Notes: generated from the sequence alone by a model not told the origin. 64,000 bases of DNA from an uncultured Alphaproteobacteria bacterium (GCA_902537215.1 CACBAM010000002.1:1-64000); one strand, 5' to 3'. Counted from the first letter of the stretch, positions 35,072 to 44,812 are shown. A program made the numbers and translations.

Positions 35072-36889
35072 TTAGCTTGCGATTTTTTGACTTCTTTTTC
35101 TTTCAACTGAGGTGAGTATTCGTTTTCTCAAGCGAATATGATTAGGTGTAACTTCAACTAGCTCGTCATCATCGATATAAGCGATTGCTTGCTCGAGACT
35201 AAGCTTTGTCGGAGGTGTCAATCGTACTGCTTCGTCATTACCAGAGGCTCTAATATTGGTTAATTTTTTGCCTTTAAGAGGGTTGACTTCTAGATCATTG
35301 TCTCTGTTATGTTCACCAATAATCATCCCTTCATAAACTTCTTCTCCGGAACCAATAAAAAACTTTCCTCTTTCTTCAAGGTTAAAAATAGCATAAGCAA
35401 CTGAGCTTCCGTTTTCCATGGAGATTAAAACACCCTGGCGGCGCCCTGCAATTGAGCCTTTGTGCGGGCTCCAAGAGTGGAACACACGGTTTAATATTCC
35501 TGTTCCCCTTGTATCAGTCATAAATTCACTGTGATATCCAATTAATCCGCGCGATGGGACAAATGCAATAATTCTTGTTTTTCCGGAGCCTGAAGACTTC
35601 AAGTCAACCATTTCTCCTTTCCTAGATGATAATTTTTCTATCACAGCACCAGAGAATTCTTCATCGACGTCAATAGTAACTTCCTCTATGGGTTCATTTT
35701 TAACACCATCCACGTCCTTATAAATAACGCGTGGTCTTGAAATAGAGAGCTCAAATCCCTCTCTCCTCATATTTTCAATCAAAACACCCATTTGTAATTC
35801 ACCTCTTCCCGAGACATCAAAGGCTTCACCGCCTGGTGTGTCCACCATCTTGATTGCGACGTTACTTTCGCACTCTTTTAGCAAACGGTCTCTAATTACT
35901 CTGCTCTGAACTTTTTTGCCGTCTCTACCCGCTAAGGGGCTGTCATTAATTCCAAATGTGACTGTAATAGTTGGAGGATCTATTGGTTGCGCTGGAATTG
36001 GGTCTTCAACTGATTGGTCTGCTATTGTATCTGCAACAGTTGCCTTGCTCATTCCAGCTAGGGATACTATATCTCCTGCTTCAGCGGTATCTATTGCTTG
36101 CTGTTTTAATCCTCTAAATGCCAAAATTTTATTTACACGAAAATTTTCTATGAGCTCATTATTGATGCTTATAGCTTTCAAATTTTGCCCTGTTTTGAGC
36201 GTACCTGACTCAATTCGTCCAGTAAGAACTCTTCCGAGAAAACTATCCCCACCTAGTGTTGTGGCCAGCATCTTAAATGGTTCGTCACGTTTCACAATTT
36301 GACTTGGTTGAGCAACATGTGTGGAAATTAATTTAAAAAGGCTATCAAGATTTTTTCTTGGCCCTTCTAAGCTTTCGTCCGCCCAACCGGAACGTCCGGA
36401 TGCATATAAAATGGGAAAATCCAATTGATCGTCATTTGCACCTAAATTAGCAAAAAGGTCGAAAACCTCATCTAGCGCTCTATCTGGCTCGGCATCTTGC
36501 TTATCAACTTTGTTTAATACAACTATAGGTTTGAGCCCAAGTGAAAGAGCTTTCGAAGTAACAAATTTTGTCTGAGGCATTGGACCCTCTGCTGCGTCAA
36601 CTAACAGCACTACTCCGTCTACCATTGAGAGTATACGCTCAACTTCGCCTCCAAAATCCGCATGTCCTGGCGTATCAACTATATTAAATCGAATATCGTT
36701 CCAAACAACTGAAGTCGCTTTTGCTAATATTGTGATACCTCTTTCACGTTCAAGATCGTTACTATCCAAAGCGCGTTCAACTGTCGCTTCATTCTCTCTA
36801 AAAGCTCCAGATTGCTTCAGTAACTCGTCTACTAATGTCGTTTTCCCATGATCAACGTGTGCGATGATCGCAATGTTTCGTAATTCCAT
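35072..36889 (-). CDS. typA: GTP-binding protein TypA/BipA
   Basis: This ribosome-associated translational GTPase of 605 residues is involved in 50S assembly and stress adaptation. G1 is AHVDHGKTTL (10-19), the effector loop ERERGITI, G3 DTPGHADF, G4 NKVD. Domains II to V follow, with the EF-G-like beta barrel, the BipA-specific GRGELQMGVLIENMRREGFEL segment and a basic C-terminal domain. It is a conserved chromosomal gene and is not part of the catabolic operons on either side. It has its own leader of about 90 bases with a short hairpin GTTCC/GGAAC at 36915-36931. Confidence 0.97.
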   Translation of the reverse strand: MELRNIAIIAHVDHGKTTLVDELLKQSGAFRENEATVERALDSNDLERERGITILAKATSVVWNDIRFNIVDTPGHADFGGEVERILSMVDGVVLLVDAAEGPMPQTKFVTSKALSLGLKPIVVLNKVDKQDAEPDRALDEVFDLFANLGANDDQLDFPILYASGRSGWADESLEGPRKNLDSLFKLISTHVAQPSQIVKRDEPFKMLATTLGGDSFLGRVLTGRIESGTLKTGQNLKAISINNELIENFRVNKILAFRGLKQQAIDTAEAGDIVSLAGMSKATVADTIADQSVEDPIPAQPIDPPTITVTFGINDSPLAGRDGKKVQSRVIRDRLLKECESNVAIKMVDTPGGEAFDVSGRGELQMGVLIENMRREGFELSISRPRVIYKDVDGVKNEPIEEVTIDVDEEFSGAVIEKLSSRKGEMVDLKSSGSGKTRIIAFVPSRGLIGYHSEFMTDTRGTGILNRVFHSWSPHKGSIAGRRQGVLISMENGSSVAYAIFNLEERGKFFIGSGEEVYEGMIIGEHNRDNDLEVNPLKGKKLTNIRASGNDEAVRLTPPTKLSLEQAIAYIDDDELVEVTPNHIRLRKRILTSVERKRSQKIAS

Positions 36890-36980
36890 ATGCTTTCCAG
36901 TTTTTTGATAAAAGTTCCTGCTCGTGGAACGGATTTACACTTAAAATGAAAAAACGCAAGTAAAATTAATGAATTTACCT

Positions 36981-37886
36981 TTATTCAGAGTTACAGGGAT
37001 CACCATTGGGCCAAGCAATACCGTCGCCTCTATCCATAGTGCTTATTTCTTTCATATCGGTATCATCAATTTGGAAGGAAAGATCAAAGTTTTCTCTTAT
37101 TCTGTTTTTATCCGAAGATTTCGGTAAAATCACAAAGCCCATTTGAAGTCCCCACTTGAGCAATATCTGTGCCTCAGACACGCCATACTTTTTTGACATT
37201 CTCTTAAATGCAGAAGAATTATCAGCCCCATCCTTTTTCATGCTTTGAGATTTTGCACTATCTTGATTGGGCTTTGCCCTCCATCCCTCAAGGGGAACTA
37301 ATGAGCTGTAGGCTACTACCCTTATATCTTTCTCTTTCAAAAAAGAAACTAATTCTTTCTTCTGGCACCAAGGGTGTAATTCTATCTGATTATATTCAGG
37401 AACGTCTAGTCCTTCATTAATTATCTCCTGAATATGTAACTGACTATAGTTTGAGACACCTATAGTTCTCGTTTTCCCTTCCTTTTTGAGATCACATAAT
37501 GCTTTCCATTGTTCTAGTCTTAAGTCCTTACAGAAAGGTGCATGAATTAGATAACAGTCAAGATAGTCAAGATTGAGCCTTTTAAGACTGCTGTCACAAG
37601 CCTCAATACACATCTTATAATTTTTTGCCTCTCTGCCCCAACTTGGATTTCCAGGAAAAACCTTACTGGTAATGAAAACGTCATCTCTTTGAAGAGAAAG
37701 TTGAGTGAATATGTCTTTAAGACCTAACCCAATACCCACTTCATTTCTGTAAACCTCAGCAGTATCAATATGCCTATATCCAATTTTGAGTACTGTATTT
37801 ATAGTTTTTTGTGCCTCCTCATTTGGGATTAAATAAGTTCCAAAACCAATGGGTGGCATATTCACTAAAGTTTGATCGACATTCAT
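36981..37886 (-). CDS. Aldo/keto reductase
   Basis: This NADPH-dependent TIM-barrel oxidoreductase of 301 residues is of the AKR superfamily. The catalytic tetrad can be read: Asp and Tyr in HIDTAEVYRNE, Lys in VFITSKVFPG, His in YLIHAPF. GVSNYSQLHIQEI and EIKPSS-like LPKSSDKNRIRENFD bind the cofactor. It is the last gene of the reverse seven-gene run, 31 bases after the FAD oxidase. It would reduce an aldehyde or keto intermediate; which one is unknown. Confidence 0.9.
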   Translation of the reverse strand: MNVDQTLVNMPPIGFGTYLIPNEEAQKTINTVLKIGYRHIDTAEVYRNEVGIGLGLKDIFTQLSLQRDDVFITSKVFPGNPSWGREAKNYKMCIEACDSSLKRLNLDYLDCYLIHAPFCKDLRLEQWKALCDLKKEGKTRTIGVSNYSQLHIQEIINEGLDVPEYNQIELHPWCQKKELVSFLKEKDIRVVAYSSLVPLEGWRAKPNQDSAKSQSMKKDGADNSSAFKRMSKKYGVSEAQILLKWGLQMGFVILPKSSDKNRIRENFDLSFQIDDTDMKEISTMDRGDGIAWPNGDPCNSE

Positions 37887-37917
37887 TTATTCTTCCTCTC
37901 ATCTATTCTCTTAATTT

Positions 37918-39246
37918 CTAAAGTTCTTTCCCTGCCAGCAATTCCCCCAACTTTATCCGGGAGGATACCGCGATTTTCGTCAAAGGTTTAAACGGCAGCT
38001 TTTTTGGCTTAGGGTTATTCAACAATTGTTCAACTAGGGCTGTTTTTTTTCCCATAGCCAAGTCAGCAGCAGCTAACCCATGAAGTGTCCCCTTGACAGT
38101 ACCTAACCCATTTTGACAACAGGCAGAAAAAAGACCAGGTTTTAGTTCGCCAAAAGCTGCTACATTATTTCTTGAAAGGGTTAAGTGCCCACCCCATGTT
38201 TGGCTGAGTTTTATATCCTTTAGCATGGGAAAACGGTCCGAAAAGCTTTTGACATGACTTCTCAACACATTATCAAGTATCGATTTGTTAGGGCTCATGT
38301 TTGGGTTATAAGTGAAGCGATTACGAATTACAATTCTATCCCCTCCAATCCCAGATATACGTCTTACCGTGGTGCCTAAAGGGTCTGCTGGAGTTATCCC
38401 CCACTCTTTTTTGCCTCCAAGGGTTTTAATTTGGTCGGGCGTAAGTTTTTGTGTGATGGAGCCATAAGTGTAGATATGAAGAAGTGAGTTGTGGAAATAA
38501 CCAAAGTTCTCTATGTTTCCGTTAACCGCAAGAATTACTTTAGAGGCGGTAACAAGACCTTTAGGTGTTTTTGCTTGCCAATCAGAGCCAATTTTATTTA
38601 GTTCTTCAACAGGTGAACTTTCATATAATCGAACTCTATTGGAGAGGATTTTTTCTCCCAAAGCCCTGATATATAGAGCTGGTTGTATCATTACAGTTCC
38701 TGGTGTAAATAGTCCCCCTTTATAATAATTTGTTCCGGTAATATTTTTCATCGAATTTGCATCTAGGTACTCATAATTTTCGCCAAGTTTTGAAAGATGC
38801 TTTGCATAATCATTATTATGACGTATGCCTTTGGTGGTTGCTGCACCATTTATTTTCCCAATTTCTTTAAAACATTCCGTAGGTAGCCCCAAAGCCTCAA
38901 CAGTCTCTTTTGCAAAGTTTATAGCAGACCGATTTTGCCTTATAGTTTTACGATCATTTTCTATTTGTCCTCCGTAATCATCGCTCGCCAAATCATGCGG
39001 TAAATCGATCATAAAGCCAGAATTTCTTCCTGCTGGTCCTGAGGCAAGTCCTTGAGCATCTAGTATGACAATACGGTCATTTGGCGCTTCTTTTTGAACC
39101 CTTCTTGCTGCTGATAACCCAGCAAAGCCTGCTCCTACAATAAGCCAATCAGATGTTAAGTTGCCTAAGAGGCTAGGAAGTGTTTTCCTATTGGGAAGTA
39201 ATTCGTTCCAAGCAGAAGGGCCAGGGTTTTGGGAAACACTTATCAT
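37918..39246 (-). CDS. FAD-dependent oxidoreductase, DadA/glycine oxidase-like
   Basis: This 442-residue flavoprotein has the dinucleotide motif DWLIVGAGFAGLSAARRV near residues 34-51 and an ILDAQGLASGPAGRNSGFM second segment with the GRNSG of the DAAO/OrdL group. Members deaminate or demethylate amino or N-methyl amino compounds. The C-terminus has a typical LTLSRNNVAAFGEL and CCQNGLGTVKGTLHGLAAADL region. It follows the SDR by one base. In an MttB-containing operon an N-methyl amino compound is a plausible substrate, by inference. Confidence 0.87.
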   Translation of the reverse strand: MISVSQNPGPSAWNELLPNRKTLPSLLGNLTSDWLIVGAGFAGLSAARRVQKEAPNDRIVILDAQGLASGPAGRNSGFMIDLPHDLASDDYGGQIENDRKTIRQNRSAINFAKETVEALGLPTECFKEIGKINGAATTKGIRHNNDYAKHLSKLGENYEYLDANSMKNITGTNYYKGGLFTPGTVMIQPALYIRALGEKILSNRVRLYESSPVEELNKIGSDWQAKTPKGLVTASKVILAVNGNIENFGYFHNSLLHIYTYGSITQKLTPDQIKTLGGKKEWGITPADPLGTTVRRISGIGGDRIVIRNRFTYNPNMSPNKSILDNVLRSHVKSFSDRFPMLKDIKLSQTWGGHLTLSRNNVAAFGELKPGLFSACCQNGLGTVKGTLHGLAAADLAMGKKTALVEQLLNNPKPKKLPFKPLTKIAVSSRIKLGELLAGKEL

Positions 39247-39247
39247 T

Positions 39248-39979
39248 TTAAGGTAAACTCAATTTTGCGGTTCTACCCCCGTCAACAGTTAGGACTTGAC
39301 CAGTTAAAAAAGATGCCTTCTCAGATGCAAGCCAAACAATTAATTCAGCCACTTCAAGAGGTTCTCCACTTCGCTTCAAGGGATGAATTTCACCAATTTT
39401 ATTTTTAAAAACTTTGGGATCTGATAAAGATTTTATGAACTTCTCATTCAACTCAGTATTAATCCAGCCAGGAGCAACAGCATTACAGCGTACGCCTTCA
39501 GGTCCATGGTCAACTGCGACCGCCCGCGTTAATGCATGAAGTCCCCCCTTAGAAGCACAATAAGCAGGATGGCGAGGATTGCTTCCTAAACCTTCTATAG
39601 ATCCTACATTAATAATGGAGCCCCTTCTTACCTTTAACATTGGAAGAGCATATTTTATAAGAAGAAAGGGAATCGTTAAATTAATTTGAAGTTGCTCAAA
39701 CCAATCAGTTTCAGTTGTTTCTTCAGCATTCCCCTCACGCATAATGCCTGCATTATTTACTAAAATATCAAGGTGTCCTTCTAAGTCTCGTATCTGAGAC
39801 ATAATTTTTTTTGGCATTTTCAAGTCATTAAAGTTAGCCTCAAGCCAAAAATGTTCCCCTTTACTTCTTTGCGCTGTATAAACCTTAGCACCTTTTTCGG
39901 TTAAGAGCTTTGCTGTGCTAAGCCCGATTCCGCGTGATGCCCCAGTAACTAAAGCAATCTTTCCTTCCAGTTCTCTCAT
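39248..39979 (-). CDS. Short-chain dehydrogenase/reductase, second of a pair
   Basis: This 243-residue SDR has GASRGIG at the cofactor site (about 12-18), NNAG at the strand-4 position, and an S-Y-K catalytic set in IINVGSIEG and YCASKGG. The start is ATG 39979 in an ATGA overlap with the previous SDR; the longer frame from 40021 runs through that gene. A GQVLTVDGG C-terminus is typical. It would oxidise or reduce a hydroxyl/keto group in the seven-gene operon. Confidence 0.9.
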   Translation of the reverse strand: MRELEGKIALVTGASRGIGLSTAKLLTEKGAKVYTAQRSKGEHFWLEANFNDLKMPKKIMSQIRDLEGHLDILVNNAGIMREGNAEETTETDWFEQLQINLTIPFLLIKYALPMLKVRRGSIINVGSIEGLGSNPRHPAYCASKGGLHALTRAVAVDHGPEGVRCNAVAPGWINTELNEKFIKSLSDPKVFKNKIGEIHPLKRSGEPLEVAELIVWLASEKASFLTGQVLTVDGGRTAKLSLP

Positions 39980-40707
39980 GATACGGGTTTTCCTCCGTTT
40001 ACTTCGACAAGAGATCCACACATGTATCGGGCTGCATCAGAGGCTAAAAACAAAATTACATCTGAAATATCATCAGGTTCAGCTATGCGGCCTAGGGGAA
40101 CGGTCTCATTAAGTTCTTTTATAGCCCTCTCTGGATCAAGACCACGAATAGAAAAACCAGTGCGTATCATAGGTGTATTTACCTCATTTGGACAAACAGC
40201 ATTTACCCGTATGTTTTGATGTGCGTGATCACGACCTAAACACTGTGTAAATGAAGCTAAAGCGGCTTTTGACATTATGTAAATCGGATGATCAGGACCA
40301 GGACTTAAACCCCAGCAGCTAGCTGTATTTACAATTGATCCACCTCCATTTTTTTCCATAATTGGGATTGTAGATCGACATAACCTAAACGGAGCTTCTA
40401 TGTTTACGGCCATGGTTGATTTAAAGTCGTCATCTGTAGCTTCAGTAATTTTTCCTCTTCGAATGATGCCTGCATTGTTTATCAGAATATCTAGCCCCCC
40501 CAAAGCATCTGTTGCTTTACTAGGCAATTCGTCACAAAATTGAGCAACAGAAAGGTCGCCTGGGAAGTGAGCTTCCGCTTCAAAATTACTAACATTTATA
40601 TCTGTTATTGCAACTGATGCTCCTTCGGCCCTTAATTTTTCTACAACCGATTCGCCGATTCCACCAGCAGCACCTGTTACAAGAGCTTTTTTCCCTTGAA
40701 ATCTCAT
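39976..40707 (-). CDS. Short-chain dehydrogenase/reductase, first of a pair
   Basis: This 243-residue SDR has the cofactor motif GAAGGIG, NNAGIIRRGK, and the catalytic Ser, Tyr and Lys in IVNTASCWG and YIMSKAAL. RVNAVCPNEVNTPMI follows and the C-terminus is GSLVEVNGG. It is five bases after the MttB-like gene. The two SDRs differ clearly in sequence, so they are separate enzymes rather than a fresh duplication. Confidence 0.9.
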   Translation of the reverse strand: MRFQGKKALVTGAAGGIGESVVEKLRAEGASVAITDINVSNFEAEAHFPGDLSVAQFCDELPSKATDALGGLDILINNAGIIRRGKITEATDDDFKSTMAVNIEAPFRLCRSTIPIMEKNGGGSIVNTASCWGLSPGPDHPIYIMSKAALASFTQCLGRDHAHQNIRVNAVCPNEVNTPMIRTGFSIRGLDPERAIKELNETVPLGRIAEPDDISDVILFLASDAARYMCGSLVEVNGGKPVS

Positions 40708-40712
40708 TTTTA

Positions 40713-42263
40713 TTAAAACTCCTGATTAAGGGAGTCAGTGGCGGGAATTTGCGACTCTCTCAGAGCAATAAATTCCAATAACTCATCATTGATTGCTTCA
40801 TTCATTTTTGGTTCTTCATAATCTGCCAAAAGAGATTTTGCGTGCTTAAGCGCTCTTTCAGTAATCTCTGTTGAGCCTTCGGCTTGCCATTGCTCAATAG
40901 AGTTATTATCAAAAAGCTCAGGCATAAAGAAAGCTCGTTGAAAGTTTTCTAGCGTGTGGGGATGACCGAGATAGTGACCGCCGGGTCCAATGTCATTGAC
41001 TGCTTTTAGGCCCTCATCAAAGTCGTCCCAATTAATGCCTTGAGCCATTCGATATGCCATCGCGCATTGCTCTGCATCAACTATAAACTTAGCTGTACTA
41101 CAGTGCATACCAGCCTCATTCCATCCAGCTGAATGCCAAATATAATTTGCACCAGACATCATGACAGCCATCAGTGTTGTTGCACTCTCATAACCTGCTT
41201 GCGCATCAAAAGTCTTTGCGCCTCCTAATGTATTTGATGTTCTCCACGGTACTTTATAATAACGCGCCAGTTGACCAATCATAAAATTCATTAAACTGAT
41301 CTCGGGTGTTCCTGCCATCGGAGCTCCTGACTTCATTGATACTGTAGAAAGATAATGACCATAAATTGCAGGTGCACCCTTTTGAATAACTTGTGTATAC
41401 GCCAGAGCCGATAACGCCTCAGCATTAAGTTGTGCAACTGTTGGAGCTACCGATGCCGGGGTGTTTGCTCCTCCTAAAACGAAAGGAGAGCATAATACAG
41501 GTTGGTTTCTTTTGCAAAAAGCTCTCATTGCGCCAAGCATCGTTTCATCCCAAACTAAAGGAGAGTTTCCGTTGCAGTTACCTGTAACTACTGGATGACT
41601 GTCAATAAAACCAGGGCCAAACAAAATATCGCACATTTTAATCACATCTTCTGCATTTTTGGGGCTTGTTGTCATCCCCATAAATGTTTTGTCGGAGTAT
41701 CTCATGGATGAGTATGTGATACGTAAATGACGTTGGCTTATAGGATGATCGTAGGGCTCTACGATATGATGTGCACTTGAGTGCATAGAGGGAAGCATGT
41801 GTGATAATTTATGAAAATTGGCTAAATCTTCTAAGGTTGGATTACGACGTTTGTCTTCTAGGTCTCTTAGGTATGGAGCTCCCGTCATCGGTACAAACAT
41901 GCAGTAGCTTTTTCCAAAATCAAGATTATTTTTTGGGTTTCTTGCATGATATGTAAATGTCTCTGGTATAGATTTAATAAGATCTTTCACGAGGAATCTA
42001 TCCAGAAAAACAGTTTCTCCAACAATCTTTGCCCCAATGGATCTCCAATCTTGAAGAGCAATTTTATCTCGAAAATGAATGCCAGTATTTTCCAAAATAT
42101 CCATAGAGGCGTTATCAATTCGTTTGATTTGATCTCGATTTAATGGTTCTGTGAGCGGAAGGCTGTGCTGTAATGCTGGCAGCATTGTAAAACTTCTTGT
42201 CTGGCTCTTTAGCCGTCTAGAGCTACGCCCCTTTCGTATTGTTCCTACAGCTTGCACCGTCAT
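40713..42263 (-). CDS. Trimethylamine-methyltransferase (MttB) family protein, non-pyrrolysine
   Basis: This 516-residue TIM-barrel protein is of the MttB superfamily; members without pyrrolysine demethylate glycine betaine, proline betaine or carnitine to a corrinoid protein. Family marks include ENTGIHFRD, VPMTGAPYLRDLEDKRRNPTLEDL, and TGNCNGNSPLVWDETMLGAM. No in-frame amber codon is present, so pyrrolysine is absent. It starts in an ATGA overlap with ALDH. No corrinoid protein (MtgC-like) or MtgA partner lies in the window, so they would have to be elsewhere, or the protein does something different. Confidence 0.87.
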   Translation of the reverse strand: MTVQAVGTIRKGRSSRRLKSQTRSFTMLPALQHSLPLTEPLNRDQIKRIDNASMDILENTGIHFRDKIALQDWRSIGAKIVGETVFLDRFLVKDLIKSIPETFTYHARNPKNNLDFGKSYCMFVPMTGAPYLRDLEDKRRNPTLEDLANFHKLSHMLPSMHSSAHHIVEPYDHPISQRHLRITYSSMRYSDKTFMGMTTSPKNAEDVIKMCDILFGPGFIDSHPVVTGNCNGNSPLVWDETMLGAMRAFCKRNQPVLCSPFVLGGANTPASVAPTVAQLNAEALSALAYTQVIQKGAPAIYGHYLSTVSMKSGAPMAGTPEISLMNFMIGQLARYYKVPWRTSNTLGGAKTFDAQAGYESATTLMAVMMSGANYIWHSAGWNEAGMHCSTAKFIVDAEQCAMAYRMAQGINWDDFDEGLKAVNDIGPGGHYLGHPHTLENFQRAFFMPELFDNNSIEQWQAEGSTEITERALKHAKSLLADYEEPKMNEAINDELLEFIALRESQIPATDSLNQEF

Positions 42264-43750
42264 TCGATCTTATCCTGCGATGCTGGGTCGGTAAGATCGA
42301 TCCATATCGTTTTCACTTCACAGTATTGTTCATGGGCATGAACACCATTATCCCTTCCACCAAATCCAGATTGTTTATATCCCCCAAAAGGGGTTGTAAT
42401 ATCGCCTTCGCCATAGCTATTTACTGTGACAGTGCCAGCCCTAAGTTCTCGTGCTCCTCTCAGGGCATTTCTTGTATTAGCGCTAAAAATAGATGCGGTT
42501 AATCCATATTCTGTTTTATTTGCTATTGATATTGCCTCTTCATTTGTTTGTACCTCTAGAACACTTAGAATTGGCCCAAATATTTCATCTCTTACTTTTT
42601 TATCATCTGTCGATGTTTCATAAATTGTAGGTGCAACAAAGCTGCCGTCCATCTTTCCCCCAATAACTGCTCCCTCACCTAGATAGCTAGAAACTTTTTT
42701 GCAATGCTCTTTATCAATTAGTGCTCCTAAGTGATTTTGTGGGTCTAGAGGGTCACCAGTTTTCCAATCTCTTAATCGATCAACTATTTTCTTAAGTAAT
42801 TCCGATTTGATATCTTTATGAACGATCAGTCTAGAGATAGCACTACAGTTTTCACCCATATTCCAAAAAGCTCCATTGACTATATGCTCTGCTACAAGGT
42901 CGAGGTTTTCTGCATCATTAAAGACAACGGCTGGGTTTTTGCCACCACATTCTAAAACAGTTTTCTTTAAATTACTTTCTGAGGAGTATTTTAAAAAAAG
43001 CCGTCCTGTTTCTGTTGATCCCGTAAAACTGACCATATCAACAGCCATGTGACGCCCAAGTTTTTCGCCAACTATCGGCCCAGAACCTGGTAGCACCTGT
43101 AAAACTCCTCGAGGAATTCCTGCCTCAGCAGCTAGCTCAGCAACTCTAAGAGCAGTAAGAGAGGTTTGCTCGGCAGGCTTTACAATAACCGAGCAACCAG
43201 AGGCAAGAGCAGGGCCTATTTTCCAGGCAAGCATCAACAATGGAAAATTCCATGGAAGAATTGCTGCAACTACACCTATTGGCTCTCTCATTATAATAGA
43301 TAATGCTTCGTCACCACTTGGAGCAGTTTGGTCATAGATTTTGTCAATTAGCTCAGCATGCCACTTAATAGTATGGATTGTTTCTGGCAAATCGATTTGA
43401 ACGCAGTCTCGTATTGGTTTCCCACTGTCTAGGCTCTCCATCACGGCCAGTTCTTTTTGATTTCGCGTTAACAACTTGCATAACTTTATTAGTATATCTT
43501 TTCTTTCAGACGGGTGGAGGCGACACCAACGACCTTGATCAAATGCCTCCCTTGCTTTTTCAACTGCAAGATCCACATCTTCATCGCCAGCGGTAGTTAT
43601 ACTTGTTATTTCCATGCCCGTGGAGGGGTTTATTGTGGTCATTAGTTCTCCTGAACCTTTGTGATACTTCCCATCAATAAATGGGCTTTGTGGAAAATCT
43701 AATGATGCTCCAAGACTTGTATATTCTTCATTTGTCAAAAGCTTACTCAT
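42260..43750 (-). CDS. Aldehyde dehydrogenase, betaine-aldehyde/semialdehyde type
   Basis: This NAD(P)-dependent ALDH of 496 residues has the catalytic Cys in MGENCSAISRLIV, the base glutamate in VLECGGKNP and the cofactor motif SFTGSTETG. AAILPWNFPLLMLAWKIGPALA is the family helix. It resembles gamma-glutamyl-gamma-aminobutyraldehyde / betaine aldehyde dehydrogenases. It overlaps MttB by four bases and follows the DapA-like gene by two. An alpha-ketoglutarate semialdehyde or betaine aldehyde substrate would fit that context. Confidence 0.9.
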   Translation of the reverse strand: MSKLLTNEEYTSLGASLDFPQSPFIDGKYHKGSGELMTTINPSTGMEITSITTAGDEDVDLAVEKAREAFDQGRWCRLHPSERKDILIKLCKLLTRNQKELAVMESLDSGKPIRDCVQIDLPETIHTIKWHAELIDKIYDQTAPSGDEALSIIMREPIGVVAAILPWNFPLLMLAWKIGPALASGCSVIVKPAEQTSLTALRVAELAAEAGIPRGVLQVLPGSGPIVGEKLGRHMAVDMVSFTGSTETGRLFLKYSSESNLKKTVLECGGKNPAVVFNDAENLDLVAEHIVNGAFWNMGENCSAISRLIVHKDIKSELLKKIVDRLRDWKTGDPLDPQNHLGALIDKEHCKKVSSYLGEGAVIGGKMDGSFVAPTIYETSTDDKKVRDEIFGPILSVLEVQTNEEAISIANKTEYGLTASIFSANTRNALRGARELRAGTVTVNSYGEGDITTPFGGYKQSGFGGRDNGVHAHEQYCEVKTIWIDLTDPASQDKIE

Positions 43751-43752
43751 AA

Positions 43753-44655
43753 CTATCTCCCCATTATTCTATCAATCGTAATATTCATTGTATTTACTAC
43801 TTGTTCGAAAATACGTTTTTCATCTTTATTTAGGGGCTGTAAAGGCTTCCGAGGAGGTCCGGCATCAATCCCTCTTAAATTCAGCCCATACTTAATGCAT
43901 TGTACAAATTTTCCTCCCTGCTCTAGCACCCGCATCAGAGGAAGCATGGCTGACATTACAGCTCTACCTTTGGTGAAATCCCCTTGTAGCACACATGTTT
44001 TATAAAGAGCTAAATGTGCTTCAGGTGCAAAATTGGAACCAGCACATACCCAGCTTTTAGCACCCCATGCAAAAAATTCTAATGCCTGATCATCCATTCC
44101 ACAGCTTAAAGATATGTGAGGATAATCTCGTGCTAACATATGTAATCGGTTTGGATCTCCTGAACTTTCTTTTATTGCACAAAAGTTTTTTGAGCGACCT
44201 AATCGATCAAGTGTCTCTTCATCCATATTAACGCTCATTCGCCCTGGATAATTATATAGAATTACAGGTAAATTTGCTGCCCTATCGATTGCTAAGGCAT
44301 GCAGTGCAATCTCTCGTCCAGTTGGATAAGCATAAGGTGGTGTAGCAATCATAATTGCATCAGCTCCGGCAATTCTTGCTTGCTTTGCATATTCGATGCT
44401 GTCCTCTGTCCGAATAGCTCCCGTTCCAACTATCATAGGTAAACGATCATTAAGTAATTCTTTTACTCTATTCATTAAGAATACACGCTCTTTCATACTC
44501 ATGGCGTAATATTCACCTGTAGTACCAGCTACTATTATTCCGTGAACACCTGTATCCACTAATAAGTCAATTGCTGAAGCCATAGCTACTGAGTTGAGTG
44601 TAAAGTCACTATTAAAAGGGGCTATTAAAGGTGTATAGATCCCCTCAAATCTCAT
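43753..44655 (-). CDS. Dihydrodipicolinate synthase / N-acetylneuraminate lyase family protein
   Basis: This class I aldolase or dehydratase of 300 residues has the Schiff-base lysine in FCAIKESSGDP and the proton-relay tyrosine in LYNYPGRMSVN. GTTGEYYAMSMKERVFLM is the pyruvate-carboxylate loop. It is the first gene of the seven-gene reverse operon. In catabolic settings such proteins are often 2-keto-3-deoxy-sugar-acid dehydratases or 1-pyrroline-4-hydroxy-2-carboxylate deaminases that yield alpha-ketoglutarate semialdehyde. The association with ALDH suits this, rather than lysine synthesis. Confidence 0.9.
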   Translation of the reverse strand: MRFEGIYTPLIAPFNSDFTLNSVAMASAIDLLVDTGVHGIIVAGTTGEYYAMSMKERVFLMNRVKELLNDRLPMIVGTGAIRTEDSIEYAKQARIAGADAIMIATPPYAYPTGREIALHALAIDRAANLPVILYNYPGRMSVNMDEETLDRLGRSKNFCAIKESSGDPNRLHMLARDYPHISLSCGMDDQALEFFAWGAKSWVCAGSNFAPEAHLALYKTCVLQGDFTKGRAVMSAMLPLMRVLEQGGKFVQCIKYGLNLRGIDAGPPRKPLQPLNKDEKRIFEQVVNTMNITIDRIMGR

Positions 44656-44778
44656 TTTTTACCTTGTATGTAGAGACTTTTATTGACTTGTATGAAAGGT
44701 TTAACTTGGAAACGGACAAAAGAACCACCATCATTTTCATCTATTTTGAATGTGGATAGTAGCAGAGTCAATGATTAG

Positions 44779-44812
44779 AAAAACAGAGGGATATTAATAA
44801 GACCCCTCTGTT
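44779..44812 (-). terminator. Rho-independent terminator after the 117-residue membrane protein
   Basis: On the reverse strand AACAGAGGG and CCCTCTGTT form a 9-bp stem (44812-44804 with 44790-44782) around a 13-base loop and run into five T residues. It lies 17 bases beyond the stop of the membrane-protein gene at 44829. It separates that gene from the seven-gene catabolic operon that begins at 44655. Confidence 0.8.

Noticed and set aside
36915-36931. Hairpin GTTCC/GGAAC upstream of typA as a riboswitch or thermometer
   Set aside because: Only five base pairs, with no conserved architecture; mentioned in the typA entry only.
40713-42263. Pyrrolysine-containing trimethylamine methyltransferase
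   Set aside because: No in-frame TAG occurs inside the reading frame; it belongs with non-pyrrolysine members.
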